DNA of 52,578 nt from CAZVFX01 sp964626565 (GTDB lineage: Bacteria; Myxococcota_A; UBA9042; CAIXZC01): NCBI GenBank assembly GCA_964626565.1, contig CAZVFX010000044.1, positions 1 to 52,578 on the forward strand. The letters are read 5' to 3'. The position numbers were made by a program, and so were the translations under genes. The notes under the pieces were generated by a model, which was not told the DNA's origin, did not search any database, and saw only the letters and a list, made by a program, of their open reading frames with translations. Of this stretch, positions 25,671-34,539 are shown piece after piece. Position 1 is the stretch's first letter. Each line of letters starts with the position of its first letter.

Positions 25671-27091
25671 CCGTCGATCTCCAGCAGGTTCAGCACCAAC
25701 TCGGACACGTCCGCGACAGAGGCGGGCCTGGAAGGCAGTTCCCCATTTGTAAGCAGAACCCCTCCGGGACGGTGGCCCCCCGACAGGCGGCGGTGAAAGT
25801 AGTTACGCGCAATGAGCGGCACGAACAGGCTCCAGTTGACGCCGTATTCCGGCTCCAACTCGAAGATGATGTCCGGGTACTGGTAACGATTGGTGTGCCC
25901 CTGCACCCGCTCGCGGCGGTCAAACCATCGAAACAGCTTTCCCTCGTACTGCTGGTTGAGTTGCTCCAGGTCGGCCAGAATTGCTGTTCGGACCTCCTCG
26001 TACTTCTTCGGGTCCGGCGCGTTGACGTCAATACCCCCAAACGGCCCTGTGCCATCGAATTTCGGCACCGACGCCAGGGAATCTCCCTTGTCTATAACGT
26101 GGGCCCCGGTCTTCAACTTCTGGCGGTTGGGCACGAACTTCGTAATCTTGTAGAGCCAGTCCTCCTTGCCGATGGTGTAAAGGGAGGAGATGACCAGGTT
26201 CTTGGCGGTTTCAACCCAGAACTTACGGGAGAGGAACGGGAATCGATCCGCATCGGTTCTAAGGTACCCTTTCCGCCGCAGAAACTCGTTGAGGTTCAAC
26301 GTTTTGGTGCAACGCATGCCGTGGCCGTGGTCGCTGATTACCACCAGGCGGTCCGTGGGCTCTAGAGCGGCCGCGTACCTGCCGATTATTTCGTCGAACA
26401 TCCGGTAGTGATCCAGAATCGACCCCTGCAGGTCGCTGGCGCCCGGCCAGGTGGGGTCCTTTTCGTCGCAGTAACGCCAGAGGAAATGCTGGATACGGTC
26501 GAGGGTGAAGAACGATATGAAGAAGAGGTCCCACGGCTCGCCCGTGAGCAGCTTGTATCCGTAATCAGCGACTTTTCCGGTTTCCGCAGCAGAGTTTGCG
26601 ACAAACTCGTCAAACCGCCCCTTTGTCGGAAAATCGGCAATGCCGCCCAAGGGCGGGCAGTCCGGATATTTCTCCAAAGTGGACTCAGGGTAGGCCTGGT
26701 TTTCACCGGTGAGGAAGACGGGGCCGGACACCATGGTGCCGTTAACCGGCCACACCGGATAGGCCAGAAACGGGTTGACCACGCATACCTTCTTACCCGC
26801 CTCGCCTGCCCTGTCCCAGAAGCTCTTTCCGCTGAATGCGCTGGTGTCGATGGCGAAAGACTTATAATCCTTCTTCAGATAATCGATGGTATCGACTACC
26901 CCGTGATCCGCGGGGCTTTCCCCGGTGTAGATGGTTATCCAGGCCGGAATGGAATCGGGCGGGAAGACGGACGGCAGCACCTCCAGGGAGCCCGCGTCGC
27001 TCAAGCGCCGCATGTTAGGAAGGCTGTCCAGGTTTTCCCGGACGTATCCGTGGTCCATGCCGTCGATGCCTATTAGAAGCACTTTGCTCAT
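25667..27091 (-). CDS. Alkaline phosphatase-superfamily protein (nucleotide pyrophosphatase/phosphodiesterase type)
   Basis: This 474-residue protein has the metal-site motifs of the superfamily. GIDGMD (Asp10) is the first. PPDSIPAWITIYTGESPADHG carries the likely Ser/Thr nucleophile. LVVISDHGHGM is typical of type I phosphodiesterases, and a later His lies in RERVQGHTNRYQYPD. No signal peptide is seen, so it appears cytoplasmic, unlike most relatives that act outside the membrane. It could hydrolyse a nucleotide sugar, a lipid pyrophosphate or a phosphodiester on the glycan, or transfer a phospho group. It is translationally coupled to the thymidylate-kinase-like gene before it and a GT4 after it. 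Confidence 0.85.
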   Translation of the reverse strand: MSKVLLIGIDGMDHGYVRENLDSLPNMRRLSDAGSLEVLPSVFPPDSIPAWITIYTGESPADHGVVDTIDYLKKDYKSFAIDTSAFSGKSFWDRAGEAGKKVCVVNPFLAYPVWPVNGTMVSGPVFLTGENQAYPESTLEKYPDCPPLGGIADFPTKGRFDEFVANSAAETGKVADYGYKLLTGEPWDLFFISFFTLDRIQHFLWRYCDEKDPTWPGASDLQGSILDHYRMFDEIIGRYAAALEPTDRLVVISDHGHGMRCTKTLNLNEFLRRKGYLRTDADRFPFLSRKFWVETAKNLVISSLYTIGKEDWLYKITKFVPNRQKLKTGAHVIDKGDSLASVPKFDGTGPFGGIDVNAPDPKKYEEVRTAILADLEQLNQQYEGKLFRWFDRRERVQGHTNRYQYPDIIFELEPEYGVNWSLFVPLIARNYFHRRLSGGHRPGGVLLTNGELPSRPASVADVSELVLNLLEIDG

Positions 27092-27759
27092 GAAAACTCC
27101 ACCTGGCCGCAGTCCCGCCTGATTGCCTCAGCCACTTCTTCGATTCCCCCGTTTCCGTCCACTACCACCGCACCCGCACATCCAGCCAGCTTTCGATAGA
27201 GGGCAACCCGGTCCTGCAGCAGTTGGAAACTGGTGTCGTCGTCCTTGCGCTCCTTGGCCACTTCCGGCGAAATATCGATGAAGTATAGTCGGCGGGGCCG
27301 GGGAAAGAGGCGGGCAAGCAGGCTGCCCGCGATAGCTTCGGCCGCGGCCTCCGGATCCGGCAGCATCGCGGCAAAATCAGCGACGGCATCTTGGAGGTAA
27401 CGGTCGCAAATGAGTACGTCGGCGCCTCTGGCGGGGGAGAACACACGCACGTGCAGCAACGCAAGGTAGTCTGCCAACGTGGCGTTTATCCACGCCCAGC
27501 GTACCAGCGGGTTGCCGGCCATTTTGCCCCGTCTCTCCTTGATCTCCACGTAGTGCGCGCCGTCCGACCGGCCCTTCTCCCGTAGCACGAACTTCTTGAC
27601 CAGACGGGCGGGAATTCTCGTGAGGAACGCCTCCCGCCGGCTCCATCGATAGTCGACCTTCAGACCCTTGGCAGCCAGATGTTCCTCCAACAGCTTGGCC
27701 TGGGTGGTCTTGCCTGAGCCATCCATTCCGAAGAAGACGAACAGTGCGGGTCGCTTCAT
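27088..27759 (-). CDS. Thymidylate kinase-like P-loop protein
   Basis: This 223-residue protein has a perfect Walker A motif (GMDGSGKTTQ, residues 11-20), an LICDRYLQDAVAD segment that resembles the DRY substrate site of dTMP kinase, and a C-terminal half ending in PRRLYFIDISPEVAKERK with the lid-type helix. It is therefore of the thymidylate kinase fold. In the middle of a sugar locus it more probably phosphorylates a non-nucleotide substrate or a glycan end than dTMP, but this is inference. It is co-translated with the phosphodiesterase-like gene downstream (ATGA overlap). Confidence 0.85.
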   Translation of the reverse strand: MKRPALFVFFGMDGSGKTTQAKLLEEHLAAKGLKVDYRWSRREAFLTRIPARLVKKFVLREKGRSDGAHYVEIKERRGKMAGNPLVRWAWINATLADYLALLHVRVFSPARGADVLICDRYLQDAVADFAAMLPDPEAAAEAIAGSLLARLFPRPRRLYFIDISPEVAKERKDDDTSFQLLQDRVALYRKLAGCAGAVVVDGNGGIEEVAEAIRRDCGQVEFS

Positions 27760-28793
27760 GCCAGACCCTCCAGGGTGGCCAGCATCCCCCCGGCCACTGC
27801 GGGCCAGGTAAACCGGCGTGTCAGCTCTTTTCGAAGTGCGTCCACCTCTCCCGATTCGGGCGTGCTCAGAGCAGCGAGGGCAGCGGCCCCTTCCTCCTCG
27901 GAGCGATAGTATCTGAGGTGCTCAGCCTCGGGCAGTGCTTCGGCCAGTCCGCCGAAGGCGCGGGTGAGCACCGCCGCACCACAGGCCAGAGCCTCGAGAA
28001 CTGAGAGAGGAAATTCTATGGCCGCAGTGGCCGTCGACGTCGGGAACACGTATACATCAGCCACCTGGTAAAAATGCTCGATTCGGGGTTGGTAGCCCGT
28101 GATGATGACGCAACCTCGTTCCTTCATGGTCTTCAGTACACCCGGGTTCACCTCGGTACTGCTGCTGGCCACCACCACAACCGTATCTTTTGGTGCGGCC
28201 ATGGCGGCCAGCTCTTCCAGGCCCCGACCGCTGGTCAGGTGGCCCACGTGTACCAGCAGGCGTCCTTCCCCCGGCAGCCCGAGCTCCGCCCTGAGTCCGG
28301 CCTTCGCATCCGGGGATACCGGCCGGAATCGCTCCAGGTCCACGCCTGAATTGAAAACCGACGCCGAAATCCCCAACTCCATCAACTCCTTTGCTGACCG
28401 GCGCGATTGCACCAGAGCAAGATCGGGTTTTAGCCGGCGCACGGCCAGGGGCCATTTGCCCCCGTAATGCCGGGGTTGGAAACCCACCACCGCAACCGGC
28501 TTTCCGGTGACCAGCTTCAGCACCCGCGCCCTGCCGAGGCTGGCAACGGTGAGGGACGAATGGGGCAGGTACAGGGTCGCATCCGGGAGAAAGGACCTTA
28601 TTCTGGCCGCCATTTCAGGAGAAAGAAACAATCGATTCAGAGTCCTCGCAGGTCCTGTCGCCGGGTCATGATCCCTCCCGACAACCAGAGTCGAAGTGAG
28701 CTTCTCCAACTCTGAAGTCAGCCGGGAGATGCCGATTTTGAACCCCTCGTCCAAGGGGGGCGAAACCCGTTCAGTTACCATGCAGAGCCGCAT
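27756..28793 (-). CDS. Glycosyltransferase family 4
   Basis: This is a 345-residue GT-B enzyme. The N-terminus (MRLCMVTERVSPPLDEGFK) is the usual first beta strand. The donor domain begins at GRLLVHVGHLTSGRGLEELA, and the C-terminal motif VFPTSTATAAIEFPLSVLEA holds the two Glu of the nucleotide site. It is shorter than its neighbours, mostly in the first domain. Its first base coincides with the last base of the preceding GT4 stop. Donor unknown. Confidence 0.88.
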   Translation of the reverse strand: MRLCMVTERVSPPLDEGFKIGISRLTSELEKLTSTLVVGRDHDPATGPARTLNRLFLSPEMAARIRSFLPDATLYLPHSSLTVASLGRARVLKLVTGKPVAVVGFQPRHYGGKWPLAVRRLKPDLALVQSRRSAKELMELGISASVFNSGVDLERFRPVSPDAKAGLRAELGLPGEGRLLVHVGHLTSGRGLEELAAMAAPKDTVVVVASSSTEVNPGVLKTMKERGCVIITGYQPRIEHFYQVADVYVFPTSTATAAIEFPLSVLEALACGAAVLTRAFGGLAEALPEAEHLRYYRSEEEGAAALAALSTPESGEVDALRKELTRRFTWPAVAGGMLATLEGLA

Positions 28794-30010
28794 TATGGCT
28801 GCTTACCCCGGTTGGCAATTATCTGCTCCACCCGCGCCACAACTTTCTCCGCGTTCTTTTCCCAGGTATGGTTCTCCACCACGTCCTGTCGCAACTGTCT
28901 ACCCAGTCGGTCGCGCAGCTTCTCATCTTGCGCCAGCTTCAGCACCTGTGCGGCCATGTCGTCCACGTTTTTCGGTTCGAAAATCAGGCCGTTGACGTCG
29001 TGCTCCATGACGTCCTCAACCGGCGTGTAGCGGGGAAAGACGCACGCCTTGGCCAGGGCCCCATATTCGAAAAGTTTGATGGGAGACCCGAAGTGGTTGC
29101 TGTCCGGCATGATGCATATGTCCATGGCGTCAACGTGAACCGGGACTTGCTCCACCGGCAATCCGCCCGTGAGCGCAAACCTGTCTTCAATGCCCATCCC
29201 TCGAAGCTCCTCACGCAATGCCTCTTCGCCCCCCGGATAGGCCTTGAAACTCCCTACCACCAGGTAGCGGATGTCCTTTCTGGTCTTCTCGATGAGGCGG
29301 CACAACTGTAGCATGAGGTCCAGGCCGTGGTAGGCCTTCATGCTGCCCACAAAACCTACCACCAGGCTGTCGGAAAAGCCCAACCGCTTCCGCAAGTTTT
29401 CTCTCTCTTCAGTGGGCTGAAACAGGTCCAGGTTGACGCCGTTGGGCAGCATGAGCACCTTGTCTTCAGGCACTCCACCTTTGACCAGGAATTGCTTCAA
29501 GTAGCTGCTCACCACGACCATGGAATCCGCGTTGCTGGTGATGCGACGCTGTACCCAACGGTTGTAGAGTTCAAAATTGGCCCGGCGTGCAAAATAGGCG
29601 CGGGCTTCGGGCGGGTCGTGGATTTCCAGGATATAGGGCAGGCCGCGGCTCGCAGCAGCCTTCCACCCGCTCAGGTGATAGTCGCTGTACCGCTCGTACA
29701 CGAAATCCGGCTGCTCCCGGTCGATAGTCGCCCCGATCGCCTTGGTTGCCTTGAAGTCGTACATGAGAGAGTAAAGGTCCCGCAGCCATTCACTTGCTTT
29801 GGAAGGCAGCATGGCCTTCAAGCGCCGGTACGCGGACCGGTGTTTCTGCATGCCCGCGGCAGTATCCCCCGCACCGGTGCCCGGTTCGAAAGGCACTACT
29901 TCATGCCCGTTGTTGCGAAATGCCTGACGCAGGAATGTGTTGTGCGAATGGGACCCGGAACCCCCCAGGACGGGGCTTGATACGCTATTCCATATGTGCA
30001 GTACTTTCAT
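28793..30010 (-). CDS. Glycosyltransferase family 4
   Basis: This is a 405-residue GT-B enzyme opening with MKVLHIWNSVSSPVLGGSGS. Residues around EIHDPPEARAYFARR form the inter-domain region. The donor half holds SLVVGFVGSMKAYHGLDLML and the nucleotide motif PDSNHFGSPIKLFEYGALAK, with the two carboxylates replaced in part by Ser/Pro near the first. It overlaps the GT2 gene by 4 bp. It probably transfers a hexose or deoxyhexose during repeat-unit assembly; no specificity can be read from the sequence. Confidence 0.9.
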   Translation of the reverse strand: MKVLHIWNSVSSPVLGGSGSHSHNTFLRQAFRNNGHEVVPFEPGTGAGDTAAGMQKHRSAYRRLKAMLPSKASEWLRDLYSLMYDFKATKAIGATIDREQPDFVYERYSDYHLSGWKAAASRGLPYILEIHDPPEARAYFARRANFELYNRWVQRRITSNADSMVVVSSYLKQFLVKGGVPEDKVLMLPNGVNLDLFQPTEERENLRKRLGFSDSLVVGFVGSMKAYHGLDLMLQLCRLIEKTRKDIRYLVVGSFKAYPGGEEALREELRGMGIEDRFALTGGLPVEQVPVHVDAMDICIMPDSNHFGSPIKLFEYGALAKACVFPRYTPVEDVMEHDVNGLIFEPKNVDDMAAQVLKLAQDEKLRDRLGRQLRQDVVENHTWEKNAEKVVARVEQIIANRGKQP

Positions 30011-30918
30011 CTATCCCGCACTCTCCTTGCCAGCCGGAAGAGCGGCCGCTTCAGTTGGTGAAAAGGAGTGGTGTTGGTGGCCAGATTCAGGGACGAAATC
30101 GTGACCCTCAAGTAGTTCAAAATGCGGTAGCGGGCAGGGCAACGGAAGCGCACTGTGTTGAACTGGTTGGTCAAGTTCATGATCGACTTTCGATCAAACA
30201 GCACCTGCTTCATTTTGTCGACAGACAAGTGCTCTGCAGGAGATACTTTCAGCCCGGACACCGCAGTGTTCCGCCAGATTCTGGCTCGATAGGAGACCAT
30301 CAACCCGAAACCTGCCCGATGTGCTCGATATGCGAATTCGTGGTCCGCACCGTAGTGTGGGAAGTGTTGGAAATCGTATGTGCCGATCTCCTTGAACACG
30401 GCCACGGGAACGAGCACCGCATAACCGGGCAGCACGTCGATCTCCCAGGTCCCTTCCGCGCCGGAAACGAACTGATGCCGCACGATAGCCCCCGTGCGCC
30501 AGTCCCGGTAGAAACCCGCGTTCAGCACTTTTTCGGGCTCGTCCGCGTCGAAGGCCACGGGGCCGACCAGGGTCCGAGGGTGATCCTCGGCTGTGGCAAC
30601 CAGTGTTTGCAGAAAATCCGCGTCAAACAGGGTGTCGTTGTTGAGGGTCAGCACAAAATCTTCGGGGCCGGCATCAGGCAACACGTGCTCGAGGCCCATG
30701 TTAATCGCTCCGGTCCACCACAGGTTGCCGTCTCCGGTGAGCACAGTGGTCTCCGGGAATTCCTTGACCACGGTTTCCGCACTGCCGTCGGAGGAGCCGT
30801 CATCCACGACCACTACCTTGAAGGAGCGGTACTGCTGGGCCTTGAGCCGGGAGAGGCATTTCAAGGTTTCCCCGCAGTGGTTGTGGATCGGGATGATGAT
30901 GTGGACTACCGGTTTCAT
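30007..30918 (-). CDS. Glycosyltransferase family 2 (GT-A)
   Basis: This 303-residue inverting-type glycosyltransferase starts with VVHIIIPIHNHCGETLKCLS and has VVVVDDGSSDGSAET for nucleotide binding. The metal-binding strand is FVLTLNNDTLFDADFLQ, in which the NND takes the place of DxD, as in rhamnosyltransferase-like GT2 members. GADHEFAYRAHRAG gives the later catalytic acid pair. The C-terminal 70 residues are amphipathic and may bind membrane. An L-sugar donor is possible but not shown. Confidence 0.9.
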   Translation of the reverse strand: MKPVVHIIIPIHNHCGETLKCLSRLKAQQYRSFKVVVVDDGSSDGSAETVVKEFPETTVLTGDGNLWWTGAINMGLEHVLPDAGPEDFVLTLNNDTLFDADFLQTLVATAEDHPRTLVGPVAFDADEPEKVLNAGFYRDWRTGAIVRHQFVSGAEGTWEIDVLPGYAVLVPVAVFKEIGTYDFQHFPHYGADHEFAYRAHRAGFGLMVSYRARIWRNTAVSGLKVSPAEHLSVDKMKQVLFDRKSIMNLTNQFNTVRFRCPARYRILNYLRVTISSLNLATNTTPFHQLKRPLFRLARRVRDR

Positions 30919-32249
30919 GTCAGCTTGAATACCGTCCTGCCATCTTCCGCCTTCAGGATCTCCTCCGCGCTGCTCTTGCCGGTGTTCTTCATGATGTAAT
31001 CGACAAATTCGCCGGGCTCGTAGTTCAGGTAGACTCCCTGCATCTGGCGTTCGGAAGGGAGGTGGGGTTCAAAGAAGATCACCCGGGACTCCAGCGAGTT
31101 GAGCCATTTGGTCATCGCCTTGAACAGCTCTTCCGTCTTCAGGAAATGGTGCAGCACGTTAAGAACCAGCACCACGTCGAAGGGCTTGCCGATCTTTCCC
31201 CACAGCCGGGGGTCCAGGATATCTCCAGCCGCGAGGGTGAAACGTCTCCCTTCCGCTACCCGGATACGCTCTGCCGGGGCCGCGAAGATCGGGTCGTATT
31301 CCACCGCGACGCAGTCGAAACCCACATCTTCGAACATATGGCAGAAATAGCCCATGTTGGCGCCGACGTCGAGGAGCGCTCCGGTGGTGAAATCCAGGTT
31401 CGACTTCATGGCATGGAGGCGGTCCTCACCATCGTGGGTCGCAGGTATGTCGTCGAGGTCCGGATGCATGCCGGGCTGGTACAATTCGCCACCCGCTTCC
31501 CGGGCGTACATGAGCAGTTCTTCCCGTAGTTTCGCCCACTCGCGGTGCCTCACCAGCACCTGGACAGGCATCTTCTCAACGCCGAGGAGGCGGGCTGCGC
31601 ACAGACGGTGCCTTCCATCCTGAAACAGGTATTCTCCGTTGCGCCCGATGTTTACCGTAACCTCATCGCTGGTGTGAATGTCCTTTGGCGGTTTGCCCGC
31701 TTCCTCAGGCAGTACTACCGTGTAGTTCTCCTTGTAGCCGTTGGCTCTGATACTCTCGATAAGGCTGTCGAGATAGGAGCAGCGGCGGTCGAGTTCTTCC
31801 TTGCTGGTGCATGTGAATCGAACGAATCCCTGTTCAATTTCCCGAAGCATCTCCTGGTACCAGGGGGTCTCCGCCCACTCTTTGCCGCCCTTGATGCGCG
31901 CTTCGAACGCCCCGTATATCTCCAACTCATCGAATCGATGAGGCGAGAGATCCCAGTCGCCACCGTGAACCTTGCCCCGGTCGGCCCGGGTATCGAACAC
32001 CCGGTCGTCTATGCGGGGGTTGTCATCGGGGGAGAAGTTGGTGTGCAGGGCGATCCTCTCCGGATTGAGCCAGTAGCGCTTCTCCGGAGGGGGCAGCGTC
32101 GATGGCCGGGTCGCCAGATTGGCCGCCTGCACCAGCCGCCGCCGAATGTAACGGGCCTTCCAGTAGACAGGCAGGATGCGGTTCCTCACGAAGGAGAACT
32201 TCCGCAGGTGGCGCTTGGTCCGCGCCCAGGGTGTAAGTCTTTGCTTCAT
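30915..32249 (-). CDS. ParB/sulfiredoxin-like domain fused to a SAM methyltransferase
   Basis: This is a 444-residue protein. The ATG at 32249 was chosen for its ATGA overlap with the O-antigen ligase stop; the frame continues upstream to 32663 only as a shadow of that gene. Residues about 190-235 contain DGRHRLCAARLLG (211-223), which is the GxxR motif of ParB-N/sulfiredoxin-like folds. Residues about 288-400 form a class I SAM methyltransferase with motif I LLDVGANMG (292-300) and the acidic EYDP strand end. The first 170 residues are basic, then mixed, with no known domain. The methyl acceptor is probably the glycan or its carrier, by location. The ParB-like part may sense or bind nucleotide. 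Confidence 0.82.
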   Translation of the reverse strand: MKQRLTPWARTKRHLRKFSFVRNRILPVYWKARYIRRRLVQAANLATRPSTLPPPEKRYWLNPERIALHTNFSPDDNPRIDDRVFDTRADRGKVHGGDWDLSPHRFDELEIYGAFEARIKGGKEWAETPWYQEMLREIEQGFVRFTCTSKEELDRRCSYLDSLIESIRANGYKENYTVVLPEEAGKPPKDIHTSDEVTVNIGRNGEYLFQDGRHRLCAARLLGVEKMPVQVLVRHREWAKLREELLMYAREAGGELYQPGMHPDLDDIPATHDGEDRLHAMKSNLDFTTGALLDVGANMGYFCHMFEDVGFDCVAVEYDPIFAAPAERIRVAEGRRFTLAAGDILDPRLWGKIGKPFDVVLVLNVLHHFLKTEELFKAMTKWLNSLESRVIFFEPHLPSERQMQGVYLNYEPGEFVDYIMKNTGKSSAEEILKAEDGRTVFKLT

Positions 32250-33610
32250 CGTAGTCTCCGGTGGATTTCCGGCGCCGGCGCCGGGGCTTCTGCGGCTGCG
32301 ACCGAAAAGCGCCAGACAAGGTACAGCAGCAGCCCGTAAAATAGTGAGTACTTGGGGAAGAAGAACGCCTTCGAACCGGGGAGAATCACGATTTCCCCCA
32401 GCACGAAACAGTAGGTTCCTTCCAGAATGTATATGACCCGGCGGTCCGTAGCCTCTTTCAGCGCCCGGCCCAGATCCTTCATGATACGAAACAACATCGC
32501 CAGTACGAACACCAGGGCGGGAAAGCCGAACCGAAAGACCGCGTCGAGGAAGCCCAGGTCGTTGAGGTTGTAACGATACAGGTGCAACCCCTGGGTGATG
32601 GGGTTGTTGATGTTCTGAGTGGCCGAAGTCATGCCGAAGCCGATGAAGTTGGTCTTCATCCATTCGCCGAAATAGTAGATCATGCCATCCACTCGAATAC
32701 CGTAGGTACCCGTACTGGTGGCCACCTCACGCTCCGTTGAACTGAGCATGGTGCCCAGGTAACCCGTCTTCACGAAATCCACCACCTGAGGGAAGAACAC
32801 CACGACCGCGGCGATGCCCAGGGCGAGGAGATAGATGGAGACCAGCTTAGCCTTGGGTCTCGCCCTCAGCAGCCAGATAGCCATGAGGGTCAGGCCTATG
32901 CCCACCAGAGTTTGCCTCGTCCCCCACACAAAGATCACCAGGAACATGAGGCCCATGGCCACCAAACCGGCGTAGGCCTTGTGTCTCAGGTAGGTGGCGT
33001 GGAGAATAATGGCCACGAAGTAGTAGAAGACCAGGCGCGTCAGGTTGGGGAAGATTCGAACGCCCAAACGGGGTGTGCCGTACCGCTCGGAAACCAGGGG
33101 GTCTGCTAACAACTGTCTTACTGCGGGGAAGAAATAGCCCAGAATCAGGACCATGGACACCGCCAGGGTCAAACCCACCATGGCATAAAACAGCCGGGAT
33201 GCCTGCCTGACGGTCAACTCCGACATTACAAGCACCGGAAACAGCAGGAACCCGGCGAAGAAGAACGGCCTTCTCCACAACGCGGACAGAGGTTGGCCGT
33301 ACACTGGAATACTCACCAGCAGAATCGGCAGCAGCACGATGCCGATAAGCCAATAGAGGCTGGTCTGGTACCAGTTGGAAGGAAAACGCTCCGGCCTGAA
33401 TACGGTGAGTACGCCCAGCCACATGACCAGTGCGAAGCCGGCCGCCACAACCACCTTCTGCAGCCCCCCTTCCGGTGACCCCAACCCCTTGAACCCGAGT
33501 CCTTTGGTCCACAGGAACGTCACCACGAGGACCGCGGCGATGACGAAGAAGCGCTTCGCCTCCCGGCGCGGGATGGGCATGGAGGGCAGGGGCAGGTGGG
33601 AGACGTTCAC
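32246..33610 (-). CDS. O-antigen polymerase/ligase-like membrane protein
   Basis: This is a 454-residue integral membrane protein with 10-12 predicted spans and a large periplasmic-type loop around residues 270-345 (GTYGIRVDGMIYYFGEWMKT), the layout of Wzy and WaaL proteins. A basic R-rich cytoplasmic turn (LRARPKAKL) precedes it. It could polymerise repeat units or ligate the chain to an acceptor; sequence alone does not separate these. A second protein of the type is encoded at 42988-45498, so one may be the polymerase and the other the ligase. Confidence 0.82.
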   Translation of the reverse strand: MNVSHLPLPSMPIPRREAKRFFVIAAVLVVTFLWTKGLGFKGLGSPEGGLQKVVVAAGFALVMWLGVLTVFRPERFPSNWYQTSLYWLIGIVLLPILLVSIPVYGQPLSALWRRPFFFAGFLLFPVLVMSELTVRQASRLFYAMVGLTLAVSMVLILGYFFPAVRQLLADPLVSERYGTPRLGVRIFPNLTRLVFYYFVAIILHATYLRHKAYAGLVAMGLMFLVIFVWGTRQTLVGIGLTLMAIWLLRARPKAKLVSIYLLALGIAAVVVFFPQVVDFVKTGYLGTMLSSTEREVATSTGTYGIRVDGMIYYFGEWMKTNFIGFGMTSATQNINNPITQGLHLYRYNLNDLGFLDAVFRFGFPALVFVLAMLFRIMKDLGRALKEATDRRVIYILEGTYCFVLGEIVILPGSKAFFFPKYSLFYGLLLYLVWRFSVAAAEAPAPAPEIHRRLR

Positions 33611-34539
33611 TCACTCTCCGACATGGGCTTGTGCACTACAATCCCCGCAATTCCAGCGCCGGGCATCCGGGCGTATGAATCGAAGTTGTCGTAATGCTCG
33701 AGGAATTCGGTACAGTCAGTTCCTTTTCCGTAGGCCGGGCTGTGGTGGTATTGGTTGTACGCACCTTTGCGCGCTTCGCCCCACCATTCGATATGCGTCT
33801 CCACTTCACCCAGGGGCCGAAGCAGACGATCGCGCACCGATTCTTCGCTGTACAGGCGCTGAAAGAAATAGCGGCCGTCCGGTCCTGTTATCGCGTGGGA
33901 GCCAGGGTACGGCAGGGCGCCCTCGGGGAGATACTCGTCTTCATGTTTCTTCTCCGGAGACAAAGGCACTGTGACCACCAGGGTTCCTCCCGGCTTGACA
34001 TAGCCGAACAGAGCGCGAATCGCCTCGCTGTCATCGTAGTTTCCGGCTACGTGTTCAAGTACCGACACGCAGGAAACGTAGTCGAAACTCCGGTGGCGTT
34101 CAGTGGGCAGGCCGGCCGCGTCGCGGTTCAGCGCTTCGAAGTTGGCAAGCCCCATCCAGCCGGCTCGGCGAGAGGTCTCCAGCAGATCTCCTTCGTCTGG
34201 GTTCAGCGATGTAACCGTGGCATCCGGGTTGAGCCTTGCCATGAGAAGTGGCAGCAGTCTCGGGGAACTCACGTCCAGCACGGACGCCACCGGCCGGGGC
34301 AGGTGGCGAAGCGCGAAATCCAATTCGAAGTAGCGCACCAGCGAGAGTGGGTTCAGCAGCTCGGACAGACCGGGTAGGATCTGCCCCCGGAGCATGCGCC
34401 GCCAGCCGAGTTCTCTTCCCAAGCGGTCGAAGGGCAGGGCGGGAATACCGGCGCGCCGGGCCCGCTTCGCCGCGCTTGCTCCGGCCAGGCATCGGCGGGC
34501 AAGGCCGAAGTAGCGTCGCGGGTCAAGGAGTCTCTTCAT
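33607..34539 (-). CDS. Class I SAM-dependent methyltransferase
   Basis: This is a 310-residue methyltransferase. After a basic N-terminal helix region, the Rossmann part begins at ASVLDVSSPRLLPLLM (motif I, with the usual G-rich loop replaced by SSPR, which is atypical). FDYVSCVSVLEHVAGNYDD and PGGTLVVTVPLSPE are motifs II-III and match small-molecule or sugar methyltransferases. The altered motif I may weaken SAM binding or reflect a variant. It is coupled to the adjacent GT4 and ligase genes by 4-nt overlaps at both ends. O-methylation of a sugar is inferred from location. Confidence 0.82.
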   Translation of the reverse strand: MKRLLDPRRYFGLARRCLAGASAAKRARRAGIPALPFDRLGRELGWRRMLRGQILPGLSELLNPLSLVRYFELDFALRHLPRPVASVLDVSSPRLLPLLMARLNPDATVTSLNPDEGDLLETSRRAGWMGLANFEALNRDAAGLPTERHRSFDYVSCVSVLEHVAGNYDDSEAIRALFGYVKPGGTLVVTVPLSPEKKHEDEYLPEGALPYPGSHAITGPDGRYFFQRLYSEESVRDRLLRPLGEVETHIEWWGEARKGAYNQYHHSPAYGKGTDCTEFLEHYDNFDSYARMPGAGIAGIVVHKPMSESE

